Source: an uncultured Collinsella sp. (lineage in GTDB: Bacteria; Actinomycetota; Coriobacteriia; Coriobacteriales; Coriobacteriaceae). From it: a DNA stretch of 56,288 bases. The position numbers were made by a program, and so were the translations under genes. The notes beneath the pieces were generated by a model. The model made no database searches. It saw only the letters and a list, made by a program, of their open reading frames with translations, and was not told the origin of the DNA. This document shows positions 7,128 through 13,890 of the stretch, one piece after another; position 1 is the first letter of the stretch, and the number at the start of each line of letters is the position of its first letter. Location of the stretch: positions 1 to 56,288 of the forward strand of contig CATWCP010000004.1 in the NCBI GenBank assembly GCA_958349325.1, given 5' to 3'.

Positions 7128-9473
7128 ATGGAAACGCTTGAACGCAACGAGTGGGCAGACGTTGCCCAACTAGTCGAGATCACGAGCGATGCTGTCATCA
7201 TCTGCGAGCTCGACGGAACCATTCTGCATGTGAATAATCGCTTACTTGGTTTGATGTGCGAGGAACGCGCCGACGTCATCGGTGGAGATGTTAAAGACGT
7301 CCTGTACTCGTCCGCTTTTGAACGTGCGACGGAACATCGTCTGCCATTTGAAACTGATGGCTCCGAGAACGAACTGATGCTCAAGCTGAGTGACGGCTCC
7401 TTTATCCCCGTCTTGGTTCGTGCGGGCTCCGTAACGCCTCCACGCATCTTTGGGCGCCGCGCGCCACGTGTCCTGGTGGCGCTCCATAGCATCGAAGAAC
7501 AGTATTCGCACGACCGTCAGCTCAAGCGTGCTCTTTCGGAGCTTAGAGTGGCTAACAAGCGCCTCTCTGGCACGCTCTCGGTCATTATGAGTACCGTGGG
7601 CTCCGATGAGCTGCCCAGTCTACTTGATACCGTTTTGAACCAGCTTGTAGGAACGCTCGATGCTTCGGGTGCTGCTATCTATTTTTCTGAGAGCGGCGGT
7701 TTTAAACTTCGCGGTGTTTCCAAGGAGCTGTACGACAGCTACCTGCCTGAGTTTTTGCCGTATGGCGCTGGCATTCCGACGTATGTTCTTCGTGAGTCGC
7801 GTGCCTGTCGCTTGTCGATTCGACAGGACCTTAAGGGTGATAAGGCCGCCTCCGGTATGTTTATGGACCTGGACAATCGTTCTAAGCACCTGTTGCGTAT
7901 GCAGGATATGCCTCCGTACCGCAGCGAGATCTGTCTTCCCGTTTTTTACCGTACGCAGATCCTTGGCGTGCTGGAAGTTGGTTGGAAACGCCCTCAGGCA
8001 CCGCTTGCCTATGACGTTAATGTGCTCGAGGTCATTTGCGATTACCTGTCTATCCAGCTGGTCGGCATGGCATCGAGCCTTCGCTCCCGTCGCACGGCCG
8101 AGCTTGGCCGCTCGCTCAATGTCTTGCGTGATGAGTTGTTTACCTTTCTAGACGATTCTGCCGCGGCTACCCAGGCGGTATCGTCCGAGATCTGCAATAT
8201 GCTTAACTGCCATTTTTGCCCTGTTGAGTATGACGCCAGTCTGGATTCCTACGTCATAGATTTTGAAGGCGGCAGTCGCGTTGCCTTGCCGGACGACCCT
8301 GAGAAGCTTTTCTTTTCCACGACGGCGCCAGCGGCACGTCTGGGGGCTGGCCCTGATGGCTTTGAGGCATCTGTTTTGGGCGGTACGAGTGCCGAGGACC
8401 TTAAACACGTTCGTATAACTCGCGTTGACGAATCGATGCCTATGGGAGGCTGGCTTAGGGCGCATGGTCTGCCTTGTCAAGGTCTCTACGTCGACTCCGG
8501 CATCGAGGCGGGGCGCCCGCGCTCTGAGGGTGATGGCAAGCACAGTAACGACGCGATTGTTCCTGCTTCTGTTGCGAAGAGCCCGACGACGCGCGCGCTG
8601 CTGCTTCGTGATGGTAGCCAAGAGCCGATTGATGACCTTGAATATGACTACTTGGTGCACTTGGCGCATGACTTTGAACTGATCTACGAAGGCGAATCTC
8701 AAAAGCGCGAGGAGCGCCATATCGCTCAGACCCTCCAGATCGGCATGAGAAATTCCCTGGGGGATGTTCCGGGTATCGCAACCGATTCGGTGTACCTGTC
8801 GGCCACGAACTCGGCGTTGGTCGGCGGCGATTTCTATACGCTCATCCGACTTCCCGACGACTGCGCCGTCATGATTTTGGGTGATGTGTCTGGCAAAGGC
8901 ATTGAGGCCGCATCGATGTCCGCGCTCGTCAAGACGGCCCTGACGGCATATGCCTGGGAGGGCGCTGGCCCGGCCCGCATGGCACGCTCCCTTAACAGCA
9001 TGCTCATGGGCTTTTCGAGGGTCGAGACGTTCGTGACGGCCTTTATCGCCAAGATTGACCTTAAAGCCGGACGCGCAACGTATTGTTCGGCGGGCCATCC
9101 TCCGACCATGGTCATTAGGCCAGAGTCGATGCCGCTGGGTGGCGGCGAGGCCCGTGGGGGAGAGGTCGAGCTGCTTGGATGCCAATCGGGCGTAATCGGT
9201 GCCTTTGAGAGCATGGTGTACGAGACAGGCGTGTTTACGTTCGCTCCCGGCGACATGCTCTTCATGTATACGGACGGAACGATTGAGGCCCGCGACCGCA
9301 CCGGAGCGTTCTTTGGTGAGCAGCGCCTTCGTGACCTTCTGCTCTCTGTCTCGGGTGAGGGCGTATCGGGAATCTGCGGCAAGGTCTTGGGCGAGCTTGA
9401 CCGATTTACCGAATCGGCGCTGGACGATGACATTGCATTGGTGTCCCTTGAGTTTTTACGGGGTCGTTCATAG
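7128..9473 (+). CDS. PAS-GAF-PP2C (SpoIIE/RsbU-type) serine phosphatase
   Basis: 781-residue multi-domain sensor phosphatase. A PAS-like domain (about residues 10-105) is followed by a helical linker, a GAF-like domain (about 155-315), a less recognisable middle part, and a C-terminal PP2C/SpoIIE domain (about 530-780) with metal-binding motifs GGDFY (near 565) and GDVSGKG (near 584) and a DD near the end. Such enzymes dephosphorylate STAS-domain antagonists in partner-switching systems, and the next gene encodes a STAS protein. No membrane helix is seen, so it is probably cytoplasmic and senses an internal signal. ATG 7128 is preferred over GTG 7116 because GGTGGGG then lies at SD distance. 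Confidence 0.85.
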   Translation: METLERNEWADVAQLVEITSDAVIICELDGTILHVNNRLLGLMCEERADVIGGDVKDVLYSSAFERATEHRLPFETDGSENELMLKLSDGSFIPVLVRAGSVTPPRIFGRRAPRVLVALHSIEEQYSHDRQLKRALSELRVANKRLSGTLSVIMSTVGSDELPSLLDTVLNQLVGTLDASGAAIYFSESGGFKLRGVSKELYDSYLPEFLPYGAGIPTYVLRESRACRLSIRQDLKGDKAASGMFMDLDNRSKHLLRMQDMPPYRSEICLPVFYRTQILGVLEVGWKRPQAPLAYDVNVLEVICDYLSIQLVGMASSLRSRRTAELGRSLNVLRDELFTFLDDSAAATQAVSSEICNMLNCHFCPVEYDASLDSYVIDFEGGSRVALPDDPEKLFFSTTAPAARLGAGPDGFEASVLGGTSAEDLKHVRITRVDESMPMGGWLRAHGLPCQGLYVDSGIEAGRPRSEGDGKHSNDAIVPASVAKSPTTRALLLRDGSQEPIDDLEYDYLVHLAHDFELIYEGESQKREERHIAQTLQIGMRNSLGDVPGIATDSVYLSATNSALVGGDFYTLIRLPDDCAVMILGDVSGKGIEAASMSALVKTALTAYAWEGAGPARMARSLNSMLMGFSRVETFVTAFIAKIDLKAGRATYCSAGHPPTMVIRPESMPLGGGEARGGEVELLGCQSGVIGAFESMVYETGVFTFAPGDMLFMYTDGTIEARDRTGAFFGEQRLRDLLLSVSGEGVSGICGKVLGELDRFTESALDDDIALVSLEFLRGRS

Positions 9474-9551
9474 ACGACGCTGGGCGGGCTGAATCCGTAC
9501 GGTTGGGGAAACGAATGCATCGAGTGGGCTTTTTTGGGGAACCATGGTCGT

Positions 9552-10298
9552 ATGAATGAGTGGAATGACATAGCGGTTTTGACGCCACCAGGCGATATCG
9601 ACATCGCCACGGTGCCTGCGCTGCGTCGGCGGTTGGATGCTTTGATTGGCCGCGGCGTGCGTCGTGTTGTCATCAACTGTCAGGCTGTTAGCTTTATCGA
9701 TTCGACGGGCTTGGCATTCCTGCTTACGCGCGCTCGTGAGCTCATGAGGCGAGAAGGCCTGCTTTCGCTCGTCAATGCATCGGGTGAAGTTGTTCGCTTT
9801 ATGGAGATTGCTCGTCTTGTCGATATCCTTCATGTCGCGGGGCCGGCACGGGAGTCTATTCCCGCCATTCCGGTGGGGGAGCTGCCTCGCTGGAGTAAGA
9901 GCGTCGAGGTCCGTCAGGGTATCGAGAATCTTCCATACTACCGACATCGCATCGCCGAACTCCTTGAATCGCTTCCGTTGCGCCGTGACGAGCGCTACGA
10001 TGTTGCATTGGCGTCGGGGGAGGCGCTGGGTAATGCCTATGACCATGCGGGCGGTATCGGGTGCGTCCTGACGGTTCAGGCCTATGGCGATCGCGTTGTG
10101 GTTGAGGTGCTTGATCGAGGTGCCGGCTATTCTATCGATGAAACGAGCGAGCCGGTCGCATCCGAGGAGCGCGGCCGTGGCATCAAGCTTATGCGTATGC
10201 TCGTCGATAACGTGGAGGTTGCTCGTCGTACGGACGGCGCCGGCACGCGCGTACAGATGGTGAAGCTGTTTAGCGGAGCGCTGGAATCGTGTGCCTAG
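9552..10298 (+). CDS. STAS-HATPase fusion: anti-sigma antagonist joined to anti-sigma kinase
   Basis: 248 residues. Residues 1-100 form a STAS domain with the phosphorylatable serine in FIDSTGLAF. The rest is an RsbW/SpoIIAB-like HATPase with N-box SGEALGNAYDHA, DRGAGYS and GRGI motifs. The two halves of a partner switch, normally separate proteins, are thus in one chain, next to the matching phosphatase. No sigma factor is adjacent, so the output is unknown: a distant sigma factor or another partner. The start is uncertain: ATG 9552 has GGGGA 11 bases upstream, TTG 9534 is the alternative. Confidence 0.82.
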   Translation: MNEWNDIAVLTPPGDIDIATVPALRRRLDALIGRGVRRVVINCQAVSFIDSTGLAFLLTRARELMRREGLLSLVNASGEVVRFMEIARLVDILHVAGPARESIPAIPVGELPRWSKSVEVRQGIENLPYYRHRIAELLESLPLRRDERYDVALASGEALGNAYDHAGGIGCVLTVQAYGDRVVVEVLDRGAGYSIDETSEPVASEERGRGIKLMRMLVDNVEVARRTDGAGTRVQMVKLFSGALESCA

Positions 10299-10343
10299 CC
10301 AATCGCTTTAGCGCGTTTAGCTACTAAGAACATGCGGCAGACA

Positions 10344-10391
10344 AGTTTTTTGAAAAAAGTACTTGCGTCTTTTGGACAACTCGCGTAAATT
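10344..10391 (+). promoter_or_regulatory. Promoter of the Gly-Cys-Gly tRNA cluster
   Basis: -35 TTGCGT (10363-10368), 17-bp spacer, -10 TAAATT (10386-10391). The palindrome AGTTTTTTGAAAAAAGT lies just upstream, as at the other two tRNA promoters in the window. The first tRNA starts 13 bases after the -10 box. Confidence 0.72.
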
Positions 10392-10403
10392 AATAACCCG
10401 CAA

Positions 10404-10479
10404 GCGGACATGGCTCAGTTGGTAGAGCACAACCTTGCCAAGGTTGGGGTCGCGGGTTCGAGCCCCGTTGTCCGCTCCA
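10404..10479 (+). tRNA. tRNA-Gly (anticodon GCC), copy 1
   Basis: 76 nt including encoded CCA. Acceptor GCGGACA/TGTCCGC, anticodon stem AACCT/AGGTT with loop TGCCA inside TTGCCAA (GCC), T-arm GCGGG-TTCGAGC-CCCGT. Identical to copies at 10630 and 13103. Confidence 0.96.
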
Positions 10480-10489
10480 TTGCATTTCC

Positions 10490-10512
10490 GGACCGTTTAG
10501 GCGGTCCTTTTT
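10490..10512 (+). terminator. Terminator-like hairpin between tRNA-Gly and tRNA-Cys
   Basis: GGACCG/CGGTCC with a 6-nt loop and five T. It ends one base before tRNA-Cys, so it is either a partial terminator or a processing signal within the tRNA precursor. Confidence 0.7.
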
Positions 10513-10513
10513 C

Positions 10514-10587
10514 GGCGAAGTGGCCAAGTGGTAAGGCAGAGGCCTGCAAAGCCTTTACCCCCGGTTCGAATCCGGGCTTCGCCTCCA
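10514..10587 (+). tRNA. tRNA-Cys (anticodon GCA)
   Basis: 74 nt with encoded CCA. Acceptor GGCGAAG/CTTCGCC, anticodon stem GAGGC/GCCTT-type with loop CTGCAAA (GCA), T-arm CCCGG-TTCGAAT-CCGGG. Confidence 0.95.
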
Positions 10588-10596
10588 GGCAACATC

Positions 10597-10618
10597 CGGG
10601 CGCTCCGGCGCCCGTTTT
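10597..10618 (+). terminator. Terminator after tRNA-Cys
   Basis: Perfect 7-bp stem CGGGCGC/GCGCCCG with loop TCCG, followed by TTTTGTTTT. The next tRNA-Gly begins 12 bases later without an obvious promoter, so read-through is likely. Confidence 0.8.
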
Positions 10619-10629
10619 GTTTTACATAT

Positions 10630-10705
10630 GCGGACATGGCTCAGTTGGTAGAGCACAACCTTGCCAAGGTTGGGGTCGCGGGTTCGAGCCCCGTTGTCCG
10701 CTCCA
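10630..10705 (+). tRNA. tRNA-Gly (anticodon GCC), copy 2
   Basis: Identical in all 76 bases to copy 1, including CCA. Its last 17 bases are repeated at 10876-10892 in a broken tRNA remnant. Confidence 0.96.
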
Positions 10706-10713
10706 AACGCAAC

Positions 10714-10744
10714 AGCCCGGCTACTACGGTAGCCGGGCTTTTTT
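10714..10744 (+). terminator. Terminator after tRNA-Gly copy 2
   Basis: Perfect 11-bp stem AGCCCGGCTAC/GTAGCCGGGCT with TACG loop and a T-run of six. Confidence 0.92.
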
Positions 10745-10756
10745 GTATCCATCGCA

Positions 10757-10786
10757 TGGGCTCGAACCCGAGAGGGGGCGAGCGTT
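10757..10786 (+). repeat. Direct repeat carrying an inverted tRNA T-arm sequence (copy a)
   Basis: GGGCTCGAACCCG (10758-10770) is the exact reverse complement of the T-arm core of the neighbouring tRNA-Gly. It runs into AGAGGGGGCGAGCGTT. A 23-base stretch (10764-10786) recurs at 11109-11131 with one change; there the T-arm part resembles the tRNA-Leu version. Origin unknown. Confidence 0.55.
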
Positions 10787-10868
10787 AAGCAAACGCGGAG
10801 CGTTTGTAGCGAGCTGGCGAGGTCGCCGGCAGGCGGCCGAAGCCGGTGCGGATCCGTGAAGCGGATAC

Positions 10869-10892
10869 GCGGACGCCCCGTTGTCCGCTCCA
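10869..10892 (+). pseudogene. Decayed tRNA-Gly remnant (acceptor stem and 3' end)
   Basis: GCGGAC (10869-10874) is followed almost at once by CCCCGTTGTCCGCTCCA, the exact 17-base 3' end of tRNA-Gly. The D-arm, anticodon arm and most of the T-arm are missing. A perfect tRNA-type terminator follows at 10901. Either an internal deletion removed a further tRNA-Gly, or this is an attachment-site scar, since integrating elements duplicate tRNA 3' ends. Confidence 0.65.
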
Positions 10893-10900
10893 ACTATCTT

Positions 10901-10927
10901 ACGCGGTTCTAACGAACCGCGTTTTTT
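10901..10927 (+). terminator. Terminator downstream of the tRNA remnant
   Basis: 8-bp stem ACGCGGTT/AACCGCGT with a 6-nt loop and a T-run of six. It was probably the original end of the tRNA operon. Confidence 0.9.
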
Positions 10928-10938
10928 GTTGACGCTGC

Positions 10939-11038
10939 GCGGGCTCCGGGTGCCTCATCTTGCCCCTCAATCGTCGGTCGCGTACATAAAGTACGCTTCC
11001 CTCCTCTTTCGCGGCAACCTGGGGCACCCGGAGCCCGC
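10939..11038. repeat. Long palindrome (element H8)
   Basis: Perfect 16-bp outer stem (10939-10954 with 11023-11038) and a separate apical hairpin GCGTAC-ATAAA-GTACGC (10980-10996), with unpaired tracts of about 25 bases on either side between them. No T-run. The rest of the 10706-11227 gap holds the tRNA remnant and the direct repeats; I see no gene. Confidence 0.75.
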
Positions 11039-11106
11039 TCGCTGTCGTGGCCGGGAAAGTGGGTCTTCCGTTCTTTTCGCTAATCGGTCGATTCGTCCCA
11101 GGAGGC

Positions 11107-11131
11107 TTGAACCCGAGAGGGAGCGAGCGTT
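11107..11131 (+). repeat. Direct repeat with tRNA T-arm-like core (copy b)
   Basis: Second copy of the repeat at 10757-10786: GAACCCGAGAGGGAGCGAGC and the following bases differ at one position. The preceding CTT makes the core the reverse complement of a T-arm of the tRNA-Leu type. Confidence 0.5.
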
Positions 11132-11173
11132 TGGGTCGTGGCTGTGGCGTTGTTTGCCGCGAATGTCCGCTTT

Positions 11174-11226
11174 GGGCGTATCATCGTGGGCATCTCGCAT
11201 AACCTCGTTGCAAGGGAGATACGCCC
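11174..11226 (+). promoter_or_regulatory. Inverted repeat across the glucosidase leader
   Basis: GGGCGTATC (11174-11182) and GATACGCCC (11218-11226) are perfect 9-bp arms 35 bases apart. The right arm touches the SD (AGGGAG, 11213-11218) and ends one base before the ATG, so a folded leader could hide the ribosome site. It could also be a looped operator. Confidence 0.45.
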
Positions 11227-11227
11227 C

Positions 11228-12961
11228 ATGGCTACAGAAAAGTCTTCTTCGCGCTCATGGATGTCCGATGCCGCGATCTATCAGATCTACCCGCGCTCGT
11301 TTAAGGATTCGACTGGTTCGGGTCTGGGCGATATCGCGGGCATTACCCAGAAGATGGACTATCTTGAGCGGCTGGGTATCGAGGCCATCTGGCTGAGCCC
11401 GTTTTACCCATCGCCTCTTGTCGATGGTGGCTATGATGTGGCGGACTACTGCGATGTCGATCCACGTCTCGGCTCGCTTGACGACTTCGATGACATGATC
11501 GCTGCGGCTCACGCGCGCGGCATCAAGGTCATCGTCGACATCGTGCCCAACCATTCATCCAGCCAGCACCCCTGGTTCAAAGCCGCTCTTGCCGCCGGCC
11601 CCGGATCGCCCGAGCGCGCCCGTTATATCTTCCGCGATGGTCGCGGCGAGCATGGCGAGCTGCCTCCCACCAATTGGAATGCCAACTTTGGCGGCCCCGC
11701 ATGGACGCGTGTTGCGGACGGTCAGTGGTATCTGCACATGTTTACGCCCGAGCAGCCGGACTTTGACTGGTCATGCCCTGAGGTTCACGCGCTCTTTTGC
11801 GACGTCCTGGCGTTTTGGAGCGATCGAGGCGTCGACGGCTTTCGCATTGATGTGGCGCAGGGTCTCGCCAAGGATCTCGACCGCGATGACCTCGACCGGT
11901 GGCATCTCGCCGAGGGCGATGACATGGTTGACGACGGCACCCATCCGCTGTGGGACCGCAATGAGGTCCACGAGATCTATCGCGAGTGGCGCCGCGTGTT
12001 CGACCGCTATAATCCGCCGCGCAGTGCCGTTGCCGAGGCGTGGGTGCTGCCCGAGCGCCAGTATCTCTACGCGCGTCCCAGCGAGCTTGGCCAGACATTC
12101 AACTTTGAGTTTGCCAAGGCCACTTGGACCTATGATGACATGCACACTGCAATCGAGAAGGGCTTGAAGGCAGCCGTCGAATCCGATTCCGCCTCGACCT
12201 GGGTACTCTCCAACCACGACGTGCCGCGCGTGGCGACACGCTATGCCCTGCCGCAAATCAAGGCGACGCGCTACCACCAGATTGCGCTCGACTGGCTCTT
12301 GCGCGACGGGTCGTCTTATGACGAGGACCGTGAACTCGGCGAGCGCCGCGCGCGGGCGGCCCTTTTGCTTGAACTGGCGCTTCCGGGCTCGGCATACGTG
12401 TATCAGGGTGAGGAGCTCGGCCTTTTTGAGGTGGCTGATATCCCGTGGGCTGCACTCGAAGACCCTACTGCGACCAATACGCACGGACCGAAGCGTGAGA
12501 AGGGGCGCGACGGCTGTCGTGTGCCCCTGCCGTGGGTGGCGGCGGACGATCCCGCGCATGGCGGATCGTTTGGGTTTTCGCCGGTAGACGCCGATGCAGC
12601 GCCCCATCTGCCGCAGCCTGCATGGTTTTCCGATTATGCTGCCGATAAGGAAGAAGCGGACCCGACATCGATGCTTGCGCTCTATCGTGACGCCCTCTGG
12701 CTGCGGCGCAAGCTGCGCGGGTGCGCCAACGATCTTGCGTGGCTCGATCTTGACGGGCGCACCGGTCTTGCGGATGGTGCCGAGGGCGCTGAGGGCGGCG
12801 TCATCGCCTATCGCCGCGATAACGGCTGGGCGTGTGTGACGAACTTCGGTGCAGCACCCGTGGAGCTGCCGGCGGGCAGGGTCCTGCTCACCTCATCACC
12901 GCTTGCAGACGGCAGGCTCGCACAGGACAGCTCTGCCTGGATCATGCTCGGTGAGATGTAG
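11228..12961 (+). CDS. GH13 alpha-glucosidase / oligo-1,6-glucosidase
   Basis: Cytoplasmic glycoside hydrolase of family 13 (577 residues, no signal peptide) that releases glucose from short alpha-glucans. Seen: the opening SDAAIYQIYPRSFKDS, region I DIVPNHSS, region II GFRIDV with the nucleophile Asp208, acid/base Glu270 in AEAW, and region IV SNHD with Asp331. The C-terminal 80 residues form the usual beta domain. I start at ATG 11228 (SD AGGGAG); a longer frame from 11138 crosses the inverted repeat. It stands alone between two tRNA clusters. Exact linkage specificity (alpha-1,4, alpha-1,6, sucrose, trehalose) is not resolved. Confidence 0.88.
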   Translation: MATEKSSSRSWMSDAAIYQIYPRSFKDSTGSGLGDIAGITQKMDYLERLGIEAIWLSPFYPSPLVDGGYDVADYCDVDPRLGSLDDFDDMIAAAHARGIKVIVDIVPNHSSSQHPWFKAALAAGPGSPERARYIFRDGRGEHGELPPTNWNANFGGPAWTRVADGQWYLHMFTPEQPDFDWSCPEVHALFCDVLAFWSDRGVDGFRIDVAQGLAKDLDRDDLDRWHLAEGDDMVDDGTHPLWDRNEVHEIYREWRRVFDRYNPPRSAVAEAWVLPERQYLYARPSELGQTFNFEFAKATWTYDDMHTAIEKGLKAAVESDSASTWVLSNHDVPRVATRYALPQIKATRYHQIALDWLLRDGSSYDEDRELGERRARAALLLELALPGSAYVYQGEELGLFEVADIPWAALEDPTATNTHGPKREKGRDGCRVPLPWVAADDPAHGGSFGFSPVDADAAPHLPQPAWFSDYAADKEEADPTSMLALYRDALWLRRKLRGCANDLAWLDLDGRTGLADGAEGAEGGVIAYRRDNGWACVTNFGAAPVELPAGRVLLTSSPLADGRLAQDSSAWIMLGEM

Positions 12962-13040
12962 GGGCCTCTTGCGGCGAGTTTGCGTTTGCCTACACCTTCC
13001 GTGGTGGCTGATGTCTTCGCGAGGTTCGCGAGGGCGTTGC

Positions 13041-13090
13041 AAAACTTTTCAAAAAAAGTTCTTGCATAGGATGCGGGCATCACGTAAGAT
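13041..13090 (+). promoter_or_regulatory. Promoter of the Gly-Val tRNA pair
   Basis: -35 TTGCAT (13062-13067), 17-bp spacer, -10 TAAGAT (13085-13090). The palindrome AACTTTTCAAAAAAAGTT abuts the -35 box as at the other tRNA promoters. Confidence 0.75.
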
Positions 13091-13102
13091 TAATCCCCGT
13101 AA

Positions 13103-13178
13103 GCGGACATGGCTCAGTTGGTAGAGCACAACCTTGCCAAGGTTGGGGTCGCGGGTTCGAGCCCCGTTGTCCGCTCCA
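13103..13178 (+). tRNA. tRNA-Gly (anticodon GCC), copy 3
   Basis: Identical to the copies at 10404 and 10630, with encoded CCA. It is three bases upstream of tRNA-Val and shares its promoter. Confidence 0.96.
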
Positions 13179-13181
13179 TTT

Positions 13182-13256
13182 GGGCGTTTAGCTCAGGGGG
13201 AGAGCGCTTCCCTGACACGGAAGAGGTCAGAAGTTCAAATCTTCTAACGCCCACCA
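13182..13256 (+). tRNA. tRNA-Val (anticodon GAC)
   Basis: 75 nt with encoded CCA. Acceptor GGGCGTT/AACGCCC, anticodon stem CTTCC/GGAAG with loop CTGACAC (GAC), T-arm AGAAG-TTCAAAT-CTTCT. Confidence 0.95.
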
Positions 13257-13264
13257 AATGTTCG

Positions 13265-13301
13265 CAGCTCAGAGGCTATGTCCTCTGGGCTGTTTTGTTT
13301 T
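13265..13301 (+). terminator. Terminator after tRNA-Val
   Basis: 11-bp stem CAGCTCAGAGG/CCTCTGGGCTG (one wobble) with loop CTATGT, then TTTTGTTTT. From here to the NrdR box at 13618 (about 315 bases) I see no convincing gene; a 25-codon frame at 13521 has no good SD. Confidence 0.88.
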
Positions 13302-13617
13302 GGTCGCCAAGCACGCCGCCAAATAAGCCACCAAATATTGATCCAAGGTCTGTACGCGATGGTCTTCGCGTCCCGTAGAGGTGCCGGCAGATTGCATACG
13401 TCCTGGCCGATCGTGACCGCAACATGTTGGTCAAGCATAATCTTTTGGATTCTTTTGGCGTGAGCGGCTTGGTTTTGGTAGGATTTGTCAGCGGCTTGAC
13501 TAAGGGGGTTTTATAACTGCCATGCAGGTAGCCGTGTTGGTAACGTTTTACCGACTTGCCAAGAACCCCTCATTTTTAATGCGTCTGCAAAATGACTAAT
13601 TGCTTTGACCTGCTGAA

Positions 13618-13663
13618 ACACTATATGTTGTGTTTGACCTAAAAAAAGAATACAGGATATAGA
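13618..13663 (+). promoter_or_regulatory. NrdR box and promoter of nrdD
   Basis: ACACTATATGTTGTGT (13618-13633) matches the known NrdR box acaCwAtATaTwGtgt at every position but one. It abuts a -35 TTGACC (13634-13639) with a -10 TATAGA (13658-13663, 18-bp spacer). NrdR, a zinc-finger/ATP-cone repressor of ribonucleotide reductase genes, would block this promoter. A second box, usual for NrdR, is at best very degenerate at 13652-13667. The transcript would have a leader of about 220 nt with the hairpin GAGCCG/CGGCTC. Confidence 0.8.
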
Positions 13664-13890
13664 TGCGTCTTTGTCGTATGATAGATGGCGGACAGAGAAC
13701 GAAGACCTTAACTGCCTCTTTTGAACGTGTCCTTGAGCCGCTTGATCGGCTCCAGGGAATGTCCGCATGGAGGCTTATGGTTTATCGAGAACACAGATTG
13801 CGCGACGGCGCCGCAAGACAGGGGCAAGCCCTGCCGGGTATCGTTTGGCTCTGAAGCGCGATGAGGCTACGATGCGAAAGAGGCAAGAGG

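Noticed and set aside
10410..10859. Open frame of 149 codons over the tRNA cluster
   Set aside because: Its repeated peptide is just the translation of the tRNA-Gly copies; tRNA structure explains the sequence.
13511..13854. Small frames upstream of nrdD (minus 13511-13768, plus 13663-13854)
   Set aside because: No SD, no recognisable protein, and they overlap the NrdR box or promoter.
13664..13890. Cobalamin riboswitch in the nrdD leader
   Set aside because: The leader has a GC-rich look and CAGGGAAT, but the conserved GGTGAAATCC-like and GCCACTG-like boxes are missing.
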